Assembly (NCBI RefSeq): GCF_000338275.1
Contig: NZ_ANMR01000043.1
Span: forward strand, 124,001-188,000
Origin: Staphylococcus xylosus NJ
GTDB lineage: Bacteria > Bacillota > Bacilli > Staphylococcales > Staphylococcaceae
Direction: 5' to 3'
Length of the DNA: 64,000 nucleotides
The notes below the pieces were generated by a model, which was not told the DNA's origin, did no database searches, and worked only from the letters and a program-made list of their open reading frames with translations. The position numbers and the translations under genes are program-made. Shown here one piece after another: positions 21,745-34,421 of the stretch. How positions within the stretch are numbered: position 1 is the first letter of the stretch; each line of letters starts with the position of its first letter.

Positions 21745-21787
21745 AATCAAACTGTAACTTTTTTTATAAGTTTGATTAGGATATAAT
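21745..21787 (+). promoter_or_regulatory. Possible lspA promoter with overlapping inverted repeat
   Basis: TATAAT at 21782-21787 lies 47 bases before the lspA ATG. Just upstream a perfect 9-bp inverted repeat, AATCAAACT (21745-21753) and AGTTTGATT (21769-21777), spans the expected -35 zone, where only a T-run is seen. It could be an operator or an unrelated hairpin. Confidence 0.35.
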
Positions 21788-21833
21788 GAAAGATGTTGTA
21801 AAAGCGACTGAGCGCAGAATAGGAGGTACAGGC

Positions 21834-22310
21834 ATGAAACGTCAGTACTACATTAGTATTTCTTTATTCATAACAATCGTTATATTATTATTAGATCAAA
21901 TCACAAAATTTATTGTTGCCAGTTCTATGAGAGTTGGAGATTCTTTTAACGTAATTCCTAATTTTTTAAATATAACTTCTCACCGAAATAATGGTGCAGC
22001 ATGGGGTATATTGAGTGGGAAAATGAGCTTTTTCTATATTATTACAATTATCATTCTGGTTGTATTAATTATATTTTACATTAAAGAAGCGAAACAGCAT
22101 TTATTAATGCAAGTAGCTATTAGTTTATTATTTGCAGGAGCATTAGGTAATTTTATTGATCGTGTGTTACATGGAGAAGTTGTAGATTTTGTTGATACAA
22201 ATATTTTCGGTTATAATTTCCCGATATTTAATGTAGCAGATTCTAGTTTGACCATAGGCGTGTTGTTAATAGTAATCGCTTTGTTAACAGATATGAAGAA
22301 AGAAGAATAG
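21834..22310 (+). CDS. lspA: Lipoprotein signal peptidase LspA
   Basis: Aspartyl membrane protease that removes signal peptides from diacylglyceryl prolipoproteins. Four transmembrane helices in 158 residues; the catalytic dyad motifs are GNFIDRVLHGEVVDF and FNVADSSLTIG, and RNNGAAWG is also family-typical. Start at 21834 with AGGAGG upstream; the longer frame from 21786 would begin in the -10 element. Followed after 12 bases by the RluD-type gene. Confidence 0.96.
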   Translation: MKRQYYISISLFITIVILLLDQITKFIVASSMRVGDSFNVIPNFLNITSHRNNGAAWGILSGKMSFFYIITIIILVVLIIFYIKEAKQHLLMQVAISLLFAGALGNFIDRVLHGEVVDFVDTNIFGYNFPIFNVADSSLTIGVLLIVIALLTDMKKEE

Positions 22311-22322
22311 GAGAGATATCGT

Positions 22323-23240
22323 ATGGAAATACATGAGTTTAAGATAGAAGACCAGAACGATACAGGTCAACGTATTGATAAGTTATTACCTGAATATAAT
22401 TCAGATTGGTCACGCACTCAAATCCAAGATTGGATAAAAGAGAATCTTGTAAAAGTTAATGATAAAATCATTAAGTCTAACTACAAGACAAAGTTGAATG
22501 ACTATATAGTTGTGACTGAAAAAGAAATTGTAGAAGCGGATATTCAACCAGAAAATTTAAATTTAGATATTTTTTATGAAGATGATGATGTAGCTATAGT
22601 ATATAAACCTAAAGGAATGGTAGTTCACCCATCAGCTGGTCATTACACAGGTACTTTAGTTAATGGTCTTATGTATCAAATGAAGAATTTATCAGGTATT
22701 AATGGTGAAATTCGTCCAGGTATTGTACACCGTATCGATAAAGATACATCTGGATTATTAATGGTCGCTAAAAATGATATAGCTCATCGTAGTTTAGTAG
22801 ACCAATTAGTTAATAAGACAGTTACTCGTAAATATGTCGCATTGGTTCATGGTAATATTCCACATGATTATGGCACAATTGATGCACCAATTGGCAGAAA
22901 CAAGAATGATCGTCAGTCTATGGATGTTGTAGATGATGGCAAAGATGCAATTACGCATTTTAATGTATTAGAGCATTTTGATAAATATACATTAATCGAG
23001 TGTATACTAGAAACTGGCCGTACACACCAAATTCGTGTGCATATGAAATATATTGGGTTCCCATTAGTTGGTGATCCAAAATATGGACCGAAAAAAACGA
23101 TGGATATAGGTGGCCAAGCATTACATGCTGGTTTAATAGGGTTTGAACATCCAATTACACATGAAAATATTGAAAAATCAGCCGCATTACCAGATGATTT
23201 TGAGCAATTATTAACTGAGTTACGTAGAAGCGAAAAATAA
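22323..23240 (+). CDS. RluD-family 23S rRNA pseudouridine synthase
   Basis: N-terminal S4 domain (about 15-75: GQRIDKLLPEYNSDWSRTQI) and a catalytic domain with HRIDKDTSG at 136-144, D139 being the nucleophile, and GRTHQIRVHMKYIG later. 305 residues. The gene after lspA is the B. subtilis ylyB counterpart; the RluD branch modifies helix 69 of 23S rRNA, but target choice within the family cannot be read from sequence alone. Probably co-transcribed with lspA. Confidence 0.93.
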   Translation: MEIHEFKIEDQNDTGQRIDKLLPEYNSDWSRTQIQDWIKENLVKVNDKIIKSNYKTKLNDYIVVTEKEIVEADIQPENLNLDIFYEDDDVAIVYKPKGMVVHPSAGHYTGTLVNGLMYQMKNLSGINGEIRPGIVHRIDKDTSGLLMVAKNDIAHRSLVDQLVNKTVTRKYVALVHGNIPHDYGTIDAPIGRNKNDRQSMDVVDDGKDAITHFNVLEHFDKYTLIECILETGRTHQIRVHMKYIGFPLVGDPKYGPKKTMDIGGQALHAGLIGFEHPITHENIEKSAALPDDFEQLLTELRRSEK

Positions 23241-23280
23241 TTATAAGAGTTTGGATATAAATATCTCTAATTAAAGAATA

Positions 23281-23324
23281 AACGTCAATTTCTATATAAT
23301 CTAAATAGAAATTGACGTTTTCTT
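23281..23324 (+). terminator. Terminator after the lspA-rluD unit
   Basis: Perfect 14-bp arms AACGTCAATTTCTA (23281-23294) and TAGAAATTGACGTT (23306-23319) with 11-base loop and TTTCTTTG tail. Confidence 0.9.
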
Positions 23325-23337
23325 TGTTTATTGAAGT

Positions 23338-23517
23338 TTATATGCTTAAGTGTCCATCTTGAAGTGAGCATATCATAATAAATGTTAGTCCTTTATGTTG
23401 AATATTAAGTTTATGTCTCAAGCGCTTTATTGTTCTTTTATCACGAATTGAATTAACGATTACTATAATGTGCTTGTTATTTTCATGTTTATCGACTTGC
23501 AAGGTAATATGATTCAT
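23338..23517 (-). CDS. Possible 59-residue protein antisense to the pyr promoter
   Basis: An ATG-initiated frame of 59 codons on the minus strand begins at 23517 with MNHITLQVDKHENNKHIIVI and ends SLQDGHLSI. Composition is protein-like, mixed hydrophobic and basic, with no low complexity. Against it: no Shine-Dalgarno is visible, its 5' end overlaps the pyr promoter, and no function is recognisable. Listed because it is the only thing in the 23341-23495 stretch. Confidence 0.3.
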   Translation of the reverse strand: MNHITLQVDKHENNKHIIVIVNSIRDKRTIKRLRHKLNIQHKGLTFIMICSLQDGHLSI

Positions 23518-23525
23518 GGTATTAT
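23497..23525 (+). promoter_or_regulatory. Probable sigma-A promoter of the pyr operon
   Basis: TTGCAA (23497-23502), 17 bases, TATTAT (23520-23525). It lies about 40 bases before the PyrR-binding loop, as expected for an attenuated leader. Confidence 0.65.
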
Positions 23526-23562
23526 AATGACAGTTTAATAAAGAGCGAAAGTCTTTAATTGT

Positions 23563-23797
23563 GAGTCCAGAGAGGCTCCGAAGACATGTATTTAATAAAA
23601 ATGATTATAAACTTACTGTTTGTTCATAAGAATGAAGAAACGCTATTGTAGTTATAGCTTCTTAACGCAATAGGAGCCATAGTATAATTTTTTAACTATG
23701 GAAGAGAAAGCATCTCATGTTATCGAGTGATGTCTCTTGAAGTTTGTAGACTTTTTAACTAAACCTCATGTCTAATAAAGACATGGGGTTTTCTTTA
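23563..23797 (+). promoter_or_regulatory. PyrR-responsive attenuator ahead of pyrR
   Basis: The PyrR-binding hairpin (AGTCCAGAGAGGCT, 23564-23577, with GAG/CTC stem) matches the consensus loop of Bacillales pyr leaders. It is followed by antiterminator sequences and an intrinsic terminator AACCTCATGTCT (23762-23773) / AGACATGGGGTT (23779-23790) with a T-rich tail, which allows one G-T pair. UMP-bound PyrR would stabilise the anti-antiterminator and stop transcription. Confidence 0.87.
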
Positions 23798-23829
23798 TAT
23801 CATCACTTAATTAAAGGCAGGTGTTTAAA

Positions 23830-24357
23830 ATGTCAGAGCGCGTTATTATGGATGAGGCAGCAATACAAAGAACAGTTACACGTATTGCACATGAAATTTT
23901 AGAATATAACAAAGGTACTAATAATTTAATCTTATTAGGCATTAAGACACGTGGTGCATTTTTAGCGAGACGTATACAACAAAAGATCGAACAAATAGAA
24001 GAGGTAGCTGTGCCAACTGGAACAATAGATATTACACAATTCAGGGATGATTTAGAGCAAACAATAAATCAAGGAAATGATAAAGCGTATGAAATAGATG
24101 TAAATATTACAAATCAGGTTGTTGTTATTATCGATGATGTTTTATACACAGGAAGAACAGTGCGAGCTTCATTAGACGCTGTTCTACAGTATGCGAGGCC
24201 CAAAAAAATTGGCTTAGCTACTTTAGTAGACAGAGGTCATAGAGAATTACCGATTCGCGCTGACTTCGTAGGAAAAAATATTCCTACAGCAAAAGAAGAA
24301 GATGTATCAGTATTTCTCCAAGAAATAGATGATAGAAATGCAGTTGTAATTGAATAG
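23830..24357 (+). CDS. pyrR: Bifunctional pyr operon regulator / uracil phosphoribosyltransferase PyrR
   Basis: RNA-binding attenuation protein that senses UMP and has residual UPRTase activity. The PRPP-binding motif is [17 protein letters not shown], and [21 protein letters not shown] follows, both typical. Start at 23830, after AAGGCAGG, gives 175 residues, the usual length; the GTG at 23821 overlaps the ribosome site. First gene of the pyr operon. Confidence 0.97.
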   Translation: MSERVIMDEAAIQRTVTRIAHEILEYNKGTNNLILLGIKTRGAFLARRIQQKIEQIEEVAVPTGTIDITQFRDDLEQTINQGNDKAYEIDVNITNQVVVIIDDVLYTGRTVRASLDAVLQYARPKKIGLATLVDRGHRELPIRADFVGKNIPTAKEEDVSVFLQEIDDRNAVVIE

Positions 24358-24368
24358 CACCTTTTAAT

Positions 24369-24616
24369 TCAGTACGAGAGACTGAAAAAGGGAAGAGGTA
24401 AAAGCTACTATAAAAATTATTGTTTGAACGGGATTTTTATAGGCTTTTAGAAAGATAAGCTACTTGCTTAAAACAAACGCCTCTTCATATTATCTTGATT
24501 AAATTATATTGAGCTATCGTTTTAACTTACGAATAACGCTTAGTTTTCTATAATCAAAACAGGTAATATATACTTTTTAGTCTCTTTACATGAATTCAAT
24601 GTAAAGAGATTTTTTT
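24369..24616 (+). promoter_or_regulatory. Probable second pyr attenuator, between pyrR and pyrP
   Basis: A short hairpin TCAGT-ACGAGAG-ACTGA (24369-24385) resembles the PyrR loop but departs from the AGTCC consensus. Long complementary segments AAAAGC-TA-TATAAAAAT and ATTTTTATAG-GCTTTT follow near 24400-24450, then a clear terminator CTCTTTACAT (24582-24591) / ATGTAAAGAG (24599-24608) with seven T. Gene order and layout match the pyrR-pyrP attenuator of Bacillales. Confidence 0.75.
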
Positions 24617-24634
24617 ATGAGAGGAAGCATAAAC

Positions 24635-28143
<3,509 letters not shown>

Positions 28144-28144
<1 letters not shown>

Positions 28145-29244
28145 TGTTAAAGCAACGTTATCTTGTTTTAGAAGATGGTTCATACTATGAAGGTTACCCA
28201 ATAGGCTCCGATAATTTAACACTAGGGGAAATTGTCTTTAATACGGCAATGACAGGTTATCAAGAAACGATTTCAGATCCTTCATATACCGGTCAAATTA
28301 TTACATTTACTTACCCTTTAATAGGGAATTACGGTATAAATAGAGATGATTTTGAATCACTTGTTCCTACTTTAAACGGTGTTGTAGTAAAAGAAACCAG
28401 CAGCCAACCAAGTAATTTTAGAAAACAAAAAACATTTGATGAAGTACTTGTAGAGTATGATATACCAGGCATTTCAGGTGTCGATACACGAAGTATTACA
28501 AGGAAAATTCGAAAATACGGCGTGCTAAAAGCTGCGTTTACAGATAATAAAGCCGAGATTGAGCAAATAGTTACACAATTAAAAACAAAAGAATTACCAC
28601 GTAATGAAGTGACAACTGTATCTACAAAATCTCCTTATGTATCTACTGGCTATGGCTTAAGGGTTGTCTTGGTTGATTTTGGTAAAAAACAAAATATTGT
28701 AAGAGAACTTAATGCACGTGGTTGTAATGTAACTGTAGTACCATACGACACAACTGCAGAAGAAATTATTAGAATGTCACCTGATGGTGTGATGTTGTCT
28801 AATGGACCTGGTGACCCTGAAGCGGTTGAAACAGCATTAGAAATGATTCAAGGCATCTTAGGACAGGTTCCATTTTTCGGTATTTGTCTAGGTCACCAAT
28901 TATTTGCACTAGCTCAAGGAGCGACTTCTTTCAAAATGAAGTTTGGTCACAGAGGCGCTAATCATCCAGTCAAAGACTTAAAAACTGGCAAAATTGCATT
29001 AACGAGTCAAAATCACGGTTATGCAATTGATAAAGATTCTTTAATAAATACAGATTTAGAAATTACACATATTGCTATTAATGATGGCACAGTTGAAGGT
29101 TTGAAACATAAATCATTACCAGCTTTTTCAGTACAATATCATCCTGAAGCATGTCCGGGACCATCAGATTCTAATTATTTATTTGATGAATTTATCGACA
29201 TGATGAATGAATATAAAACAAAGGAGCGTACAATCAATGCCTAA
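28144..29244 (+). CDS. carA: Carbamoyl-phosphate synthase small subunit CarA (glutaminase)
   Basis: Class I glutamine amidotransferase that feeds ammonia to CarB. N-terminal CPSase domain (about 1-130) and C-terminal glutaminase with nucleophile C248 (FGICLGHQ) and the H333/E335 pair (YHPEA). 366 residues. Overlaps carB by eight bases, so expression of the two subunits is coupled. Confidence 0.97.
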
Positions 29245-32200
29245 ACGTCAAGATATAGAAACGATTTTAGTTATAGGATCAGGACCAATTATCATCGGTC
29301 AAGCTGCAGAGTTCGATTATGCAGGTACTCAAGCATGTTTGGCATTAAAAGAAGAGGGCTACCGTGTAATATTAGTTAACTCAAACCCAGCTACGATCAT
29401 GACGGATACTGAAATTGCCGATAAAGTGTATATTGAACCATTAACGCATGATTTTATTGCACGTATTATTCGTAAAGAGCAACCAGATGCACTCCTACCT
29501 ACATTAGGAGGTCAAACAGGATTAAATATGGCAATTCAATTACATGATAGTGGAGAATTAGAAGCTAATAATGTACAGCTATTAGGAACAGAATTGCAGT
29601 CGATTCAACAAGCTGAAGATAGAGAATTATTTAGAACATTGATGAACGAACTAAATGTACCGGTTCCTGAAAGTGATATCATCAATACAGTTGAGCAAGC
29701 ATTTGCATTTAAAGAGGAAGTTGGTTATCCGTTAATCGTAAGACCGGCATTTACAATGGGCGGCACTGGCGGAGGAATTTGTTATAACGATGAAGAATTT
29801 AAAGAAATCGTAGGTAACGGTTTACATTATAGTCCGGCCACACAGTGTTTAATCGAAAAATCAATCGCTGGCTATAAAGAAATTGAATATGAAGTTATGC
29901 GTGATAAAAATGACAATGCTATTGTTGTTTGTAATATGGAAAATATTGACCCTGTAGGTATACATACAGGTGACTCAATCGTAGTAGCACCTAGTCAAAC
30001 GTTGTCAGATGTAGAATATCAAATGTTACGTGATGTATCGTTAAAAGTGATACGTGCATTAGGCATTGAAGGCGGTTGTAATGTACAGCTTGCGCTAGAC
30101 CCACATTCTATGGATTACTATATCATCGAGGTGAATCCTCGTGTATCTCGCTCATCTGCGTTGGCGTCAAAAGCAACAGGTTATCCAATTGCCAAATTAG
30201 CTGCCAAAATTGCAGTAGGATTGACGTTGGATGAAATGTTGAATCCGATTACTGAAACATCATATGCTGCCTTTGAGCCCACATTAGATTACGTGATTTC
30301 TAAGATTCCACGCTTCCCATTTGATAAATTTGAAAAAGGTGAACGCGTTCTAGGTACACAAATGAAGGCGACAGGCGAAGTAATGGCAATCGGAAGAACA
30401 TATGAAGAGTCCTTACTTAAAGCGATTCGTTCTTTAGAATATGGTGTACATCATTTAGGCTTACCAAATGGTGAAACGTTCGATTTAGATTATATTAAAT
30501 CACGTATCAAAGACCAAGATGATGAACGTCTATTCTTTATAGGAGAAGCAATCCGCAGAGGTACGACATTAGAAGAAATTCATGAAATGACAAAAATAGA
30601 TTATTTCTTCTTAAACAAATTCCAACATATTATTAATATAGAGCATGATTTAAAGGCTAATAAAGGGGATATTAATTACCTGAAATTTGCTAAAAATTAT
30701 GGCTTTAGCGACCGTGTCATTGCTCATCGTTTCGACATGACAGAAACTGAAGTTCACGATTTAAGAGTAGCAAATGGTATTACACCAGTGTATAAAATGG
30801 TAGATACATGCGCTGCAGAATTTGAGTCAACAACACCTTATTATTATGGAACATACGAATACGAAAATGAATCTATCGTTACGGATAAAGAGAAAATTCT
30901 AGTGCTTGGGTCAGGTCCAATACGTATTGGTCAAGGTGTTGAATTTGACTATGCAACGGTGCACGCTGTATGGGCAATTCAACAAGCTGGTTATGAAGCA
31001 ATTATTGTAAACAATAATCCAGAAACTGTATCAACTGATTTTTCAATATCAGATAAATTATACTTTGAACCACTAACTGAAGAAGATGTCATGAATATTA
31101 TTGATTTAGAACAACCTAAAGGGGTAGTCGTTCAATTTGGTGGCCAAACAGCGATCAACTTAGCTGATAAACTAGCAAAACACGACGTTCAAATTCTAGG
31201 AACATCATTGGAAGATTTAAATAGAGCAGAAGACCGTAAAGAATTTGAAGCGTTATTGCATAAAATTGGTGTGCCACAACCAAATGGTAAGACGGCTACA
31301 TCACCTCAAGAAGCACTACAAAATGCAAGGAACATTGGTTATCCAGTCGTTGTAAGACCATCTTACGTATTAGGCGGACGCGCGATGGAGATTGTTAATA
31401 GTGACGCAGAATTAGAAGATTACATGAATCAAGCTGTTAAAGCTAGCCCAGATCATCCTGTATTAGTAGACAGATACTTAACAGGTAAAGAAATTGAAGT
31501 TGATGCTATATGTGATGGAGAGACTGTAATTATTCCGGGTATCATGGAGCATATCGAAAGAGCGGGTGTTCACTCAGGTGATTCTATTGCAGTTTATCCA
31601 CCACAAACATTAACTCAAGTAGAAATGGATACGCTAGAAGATTTCACTATTAAATTGGCAAAAGGGTTAAATATAGTCGGATTAATTAATATTCAATTTG
31701 TTATTGCACACGACGGCGTATATGTTTTAGAAGTGAATCCACGTGCCAGTCGTACGGTGCCATTCTTAAGTAAGATTACTGATATTCAAATGGCGCAATT
31801 GGCAATGCGTTCCATTATGGGCGAAAAACTTGTCGATTTAGGTTATAAAGCTGGAATCCAACCGTACGCAAATGGTGTGTTTGTCAAAGCACCGGTCTTC
31901 AGTTTTAATAAATTGAAAAATGTAGATATTACGCTTGGACCTGAAATGAAATCAACAGGTGAAGTAATGGGGAAAGATTCTACAATGGAAAAGGCGCTTT
32001 ACAAAGGGTTAACTGCAAGTGGTATGGAAGTCAGTGACCACGGGACAGTTTTGATGACAGTAAGTGATAAAGATAAAGATGAAATTATATCTATTGCACA
32101 TCGTTTAAACGAAGTAGGCTATAAAATTTTAGCGACAGAAGGTACTGCCCAAAAATTAGCTGAAAATCAAATTCCTTCAGAAGTCGTTGGCAAAATCGGT

Positions 32201-32410
32201 GGTGAAGATGATTTATTAACTCGCATTCAAAATGGTGAAGTTCAAATCGTCGTTAATACGATGACAAAAGGAAAAGAAGTTGAACGTGATGGCTTCCAAA
32301 TCAGACGTGCATCTGTTGAAAATGGCGTACCTTGTCTAACATCGTTAGATACAGTAGACGCACTAACAAGTGTCCTTGAAAGTATGACTTTCACAATGAA
32401 AAACATGTAA
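29237..32410 (+). CDS. carB: Carbamoyl-phosphate synthase large subunit CarB
   Basis: Makes carbamoyl phosphate from bicarbonate, ATP and ammonia supplied by CarA. Two homologous ATP-grasp halves: [19 protein letters not shown] near the N-terminus and its repeat [19 protein letters not shown] near residue 553; paired metal-binding EVNPR motifs; C-terminal methylglyoxal-synthase-like allosteric domain (from about 935). Start at 29237 with AAAGGAG upstream gives 1057 residues, the family length; a further upstream ATG at 29207 lies within carA. Confidence 0.97.
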   Translation: MPKRQDIETILVIGSGPIIIGQAAEFDYAGTQACLALKEEGYRVILVNSNPATIMTDTEIADKVYIEPLTHDFIARIIRKEQPDALLPTLGGQTGLNMAIQLHDSGELEANNVQLLGTELQSIQQAEDRELFRTLMNELNVPVPESDIINTVEQAFAFKEEVGYPLIVRPAFTMGGTGGGICYNDEEFKEIVGNGLHYSPATQCLIEKSIAGYKEIEYEVMRDKNDNAIVVCNMENIDPVGIHTGDSIVVAPSQTLSDVEYQMLRDVSLKVIRALGIEGGCNVQLALDPHSMDYYIIEVNPRVSRSSALASKATGYPIAKLAAKIAVGLTLDEMLNPITETSYAAFEPTLDYVISKIPRFPFDKFEKGERVLGTQMKATGEVMAIGRTYEESLLKAIRSLEYGVHHLGLPNGETFDLDYIKSRIKDQDDERLFFIGEAIRRGTTLEEIHEMTKIDYFFLNKFQHIINIEHDLKANKGDINYLKFAKNYGFSDRVIAHRFDMTETEVHDLRVANGITPVYKMVDTCAAEFESTTPYYYGTYEYENESIVTDKEKILVLGSGPIRIGQGVEFDYATVHAVWAIQQAGYEAIIVNNNPETVSTDFSISDKLYFEPLTEEDVMNIIDLEQPKGVVVQFGGQTAINLADKLAKHDVQILGTSLEDLNRAEDRKEFEALLHKIGVPQPNGKTATSPQEALQNARNIGYPVVVRPSYVLGGRAMEIVNSDAELEDYMNQAVKASPDHPVLVDRYLTGKEIEVDAICDGETVIIPGIMEHIERAGVHSGDSIAVYPPQTLTQVEMDTLEDFTIKLAKGLNIVGLINIQFVIAHDGVYVLEVNPRASRTVPFLSKITDIQMAQLAMRSIMGEKLVDLGYKAGIQPYANGVFVKAPVFSFNKLKNVDITLGPEMKSTGEVMGKDSTMEKALYKGLTASGMEVSDHGTVLMTVSDKDKDEIISIAHRLNEVGYKILATEGTAQKLAENQIPSEVVGKIGGEDDLLTRIQNGEVQIVVNTMTKGKEVERDGFQIRRASVENGVPCLTSLDTVDALTSVLESMTFTMKNM

Positions 32411-32429
32411 TATGGCAACAAAATAATCT

Positions 32430-32468
32430 AAGGTAAAATAGTGTTTGAATAAATTACTATTTTACCTT
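32430..32468 (+). terminator. Strong intercistronic hairpin between carB and pyrF
   Basis: Perfect 13-bp arms AAGGTAAAATAGT (32430-32442) and ACTATTTTACCTT (32456-32468) with a 13-base loop, but only TTAATT after the stem. Either a leaky terminator or an mRNA processing/stability element inside the pyr operon. Confidence 0.55.
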
Positions 32469-32514
32469 TTAATTAAGTAAATAAAGAAATTTAAAGTGTT
32501 GGGGTGTAAATAAA

Positions 32515-33207
32515 ATGAGAAACTTACCTATTATTGCATTAGACTTTGATTCTGTGGAAGCGGTAGATGCATTTTTAGACAGATTTGAAGAACCATTATT
32601 TGTAAAAGTTGGAATGGAACTTTTTTATCAAACTGGCCCACAATTGATATCATCGATTAAAGATCGCGGTCATGATATTTTTCTAGATTTAAAATTGCAT
32701 GATATTCCAAACACTGTTGGAAAAGCGATGGAAGGATTAAGTAAATTGAACGTTGATTTAGTAAATGTGCATGCTGCCGGTGGCACTGAAATGATGAAAA
32801 GTGCTTTAGTAGGACTTAAAAAGCATAACCCTAACATTAAACTGATAGCAGTAACACAGCTGACATCTACAACAGAAAGAATATTAAGAGATGAACAAAA
32901 TATTCAAAGCTCGATTGAAGACGCTGTACTTAATTATGCCCAGTTGGCACAATTATCTGGATTGGATGGTGTAGTATGTTCACCACTTGAAGCTCAACTG
33001 CTTAAAAGTGAACTAGGAGAAGCGTTTTTAAAAGTAACGCCAGGTATTAGACCATTAGATTCAACGAAAGATGATCAACAAAGAGTAACAACACCTGAAG
33101 ATGCTAAAGAAATGGGAGCGACTCATATTGTCGTTGGTCGTCCAATCACTAAAAGTAGTAATCCAGTAGAAAGTTACCATAAAATTAAAGAAAGTTGGTT
33201 AAGATAA
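32515..33207 (+). CDS. pyrF: Orotidine 5'-phosphate decarboxylase PyrF
   Basis: Decarboxylates OMP to UMP, the final step of the pathway. TIM barrel of 230 residues with the catalytic network D58-x-K60-x-x-D63 in [13 protein letters not shown], and the phosphate-binding TPGIRP and VVGRPIT motifs. Start ATG at 32515 after GGGGTG. One base separates it from pyrE. Confidence 0.97.
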   Translation: MRNLPIIALDFDSVEAVDAFLDRFEEPLFVKVGMELFYQTGPQLISSIKDRGHDIFLDLKLHDIPNTVGKAMEGLSKLNVDLVNVHAAGGTEMMKSALVGLKKHNPNIKLIAVTQLTSTTERILRDEQNIQSSIEDAVLNYAQLAQLSGLDGVVCSPLEAQLLKSELGEAFLKVTPGIRPLDSTKDDQQRVTTPEDAKEMGATHIVVGRPITKSSNPVESYHKIKESWLR

Positions 33208-33208
33208 A

Positions 33209-33820
33209 ATGGCAAAAGCAATTGCAAAATCATTATTAGATATTAAAGCAGTTTCATTATCTCCAAACGATCCATTTACGTGGAGTTCAGGAATTAAATC
33301 TCCTATTTATTGTGATAATCGAGTAACCCTTGGTTATCCAGATGTACGACGTGACATTAGAAATGGTTTAAGTGAATTGATTAAAACAAATTTTGAAGAT
33401 GTTGAAATTCTTTCTGGTACTGCAACTGCAGGCATTCCTCATGCAGCCTATGTATCTGAAGTACTTAATTTACCGATGAATTATGTACGTTCAAAAAGTA
33501 AAAGTCATGGTAAGCAAAACCAAATTGAGGGTGCATTAAGTCAAGGTAAAAAAGTTGTAGTTATAGAAGATTTAATTTCTACTGGTGGTTCATCAATTAC
33601 AGCTGTTAATGCGCTTAGAGAAGCAGGCGCAGAGGTTCTCGGTGTGGTTGCTATATTTACTTATGGTTTAAAAAAAGCTGATGAAGAATTTCAAAACATT
33701 GGAGTACCATTTTACACTTTGAGTGATTATAATGAACTTATAGAAGTCGCGAAAGAAAATGGAGAAATTTCTGACAATGATATTAGTAGATTAGTTGATT
33801 GGAGAGACAACTTATCATAA
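33209..33820 (+). CDS. pyrE: Orotate phosphoribosyltransferase PyrE
   Basis: Joins orotate to PRPP giving OMP. PRPP-binding motif [14 protein letters not shown] around residues 110-123, active-site basic loop [17 protein letters not shown] before it. 203 residues. The order pyrF-pyrE is that of S. aureus; pyrD (dihydroorotate dehydrogenase) is not in this operon, also as in S. aureus. Confidence 0.97.
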   Translation: MAKAIAKSLLDIKAVSLSPNDPFTWSSGIKSPIYCDNRVTLGYPDVRRDIRNGLSELIKTNFEDVEILSGTATAGIPHAAYVSEVLNLPMNYVRSKSKSHGKQNQIEGALSQGKKVVVIEDLISTGGSSITAVNALREAGAEVLGVVAIFTYGLKKADEEFQNIGVPFYTLSDYNELIEVAKENGEISDNDISRLVDWRDNLS

Positions 33821-33842
33821 TATACTAAGTGGAGGGGATGTT

Positions 33843-34025
33843 ATGACAAATGACCCGAAAGAAGCTTATAATCATTTCGCACACTTAAACAAATTTTTAA
33901 AAAAAGAGCAAGATTATAGACATCAAGATAATGCAAGGTATGACAAAGTCAGTTCAATGCAGACAGTTGAAGACAATATTTATAAAAAATCTAAATCAAC
34001 TATTAAACAAAAAGGGCACATATAA
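33843..34025 (+). CDS. Small conserved-type hypothetical protein after pyrE
   Basis: 60 residues, hydrophilic and charged (TNDPKEAYNHFAHLNKFLKKEQ...), probably helical, with no signal or membrane segment. GGAGGGG six bases before the ATG at 33843 is a strong start signal; the longer frame from 33795 overlaps pyrE. A small protein of this sort follows pyrE in other staphylococci as I recall. Function unknown; it is probably read from the pyr operon mRNA. Confidence 0.72.
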   Translation: MTNDPKEAYNHFAHLNKFLKKEQDYRHQDNARYDKVSSMQTVEDNIYKKSKSTIKQKGHI

Positions 34026-34095
34026 TAACGAACTCAATGTGACTTCTATATAGCTTTAATGTTGTTTAACATCATATTTGAGAATTTAGAATAAA

Positions 34096-34149
34096 AAGAA
34101 TGAGACAGAAATTTAATTTTTAATAATTAAATTTCTGTCTCATTCTTGT
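34096..34149. terminator. Terminator at the end of the pyr operon, GGGACAGAAAT-type family
   Basis: Nearly perfect 21-bp arms from AAGAATGAGACAGAAATTTA (34096-34115) to its complement ending TTCTGTCTCATTCTT (34147). Works in either direction. The GAGACAGAAAT core is the same repeat family as at 558 and 41223. Confidence 0.9.
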
Positions 34150-34421
34150 TTATACACGACAAGCCATAATAATAGTTTTACTTTAGATAGTAATAACTAA
34201 ATATTACATGGAAAAAATCCTCTATTTTAACTAGATGGAGGATTCAAACTATTGACAGTTTTTGTACACGTTTTTTGGGGGCTAATGCTTTAGTCTCTAG
34301 TCTTTGGTCAATGTTTTTATATGAATGAAACTTCAGATAATCGTCGATTACATTACTTTTGAAATTTGATTCAGCTTATGTAATCTATTATTGAAACTTT
34401 AATAAAATTATATATTTTATT
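34150..34421. other. Spacer between pyr operon and mph(C)-like gene
   Basis: AT-rich, no reading frame with coding appearance. It contains one terminator for the minus strand, listed separately, and otherwise nothing I can interpret. Confidence 0.5.
34211..34244 (-). terminator. Minus-strand terminator downstream of the mph(C)-like gene
   Basis: Read on the minus strand: AATCCTC ... GAGGATT stem (34238-34244 and 34216-34222) followed by TTTT, about 180 bases after the phosphotransferase stop. Confidence 0.65.
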
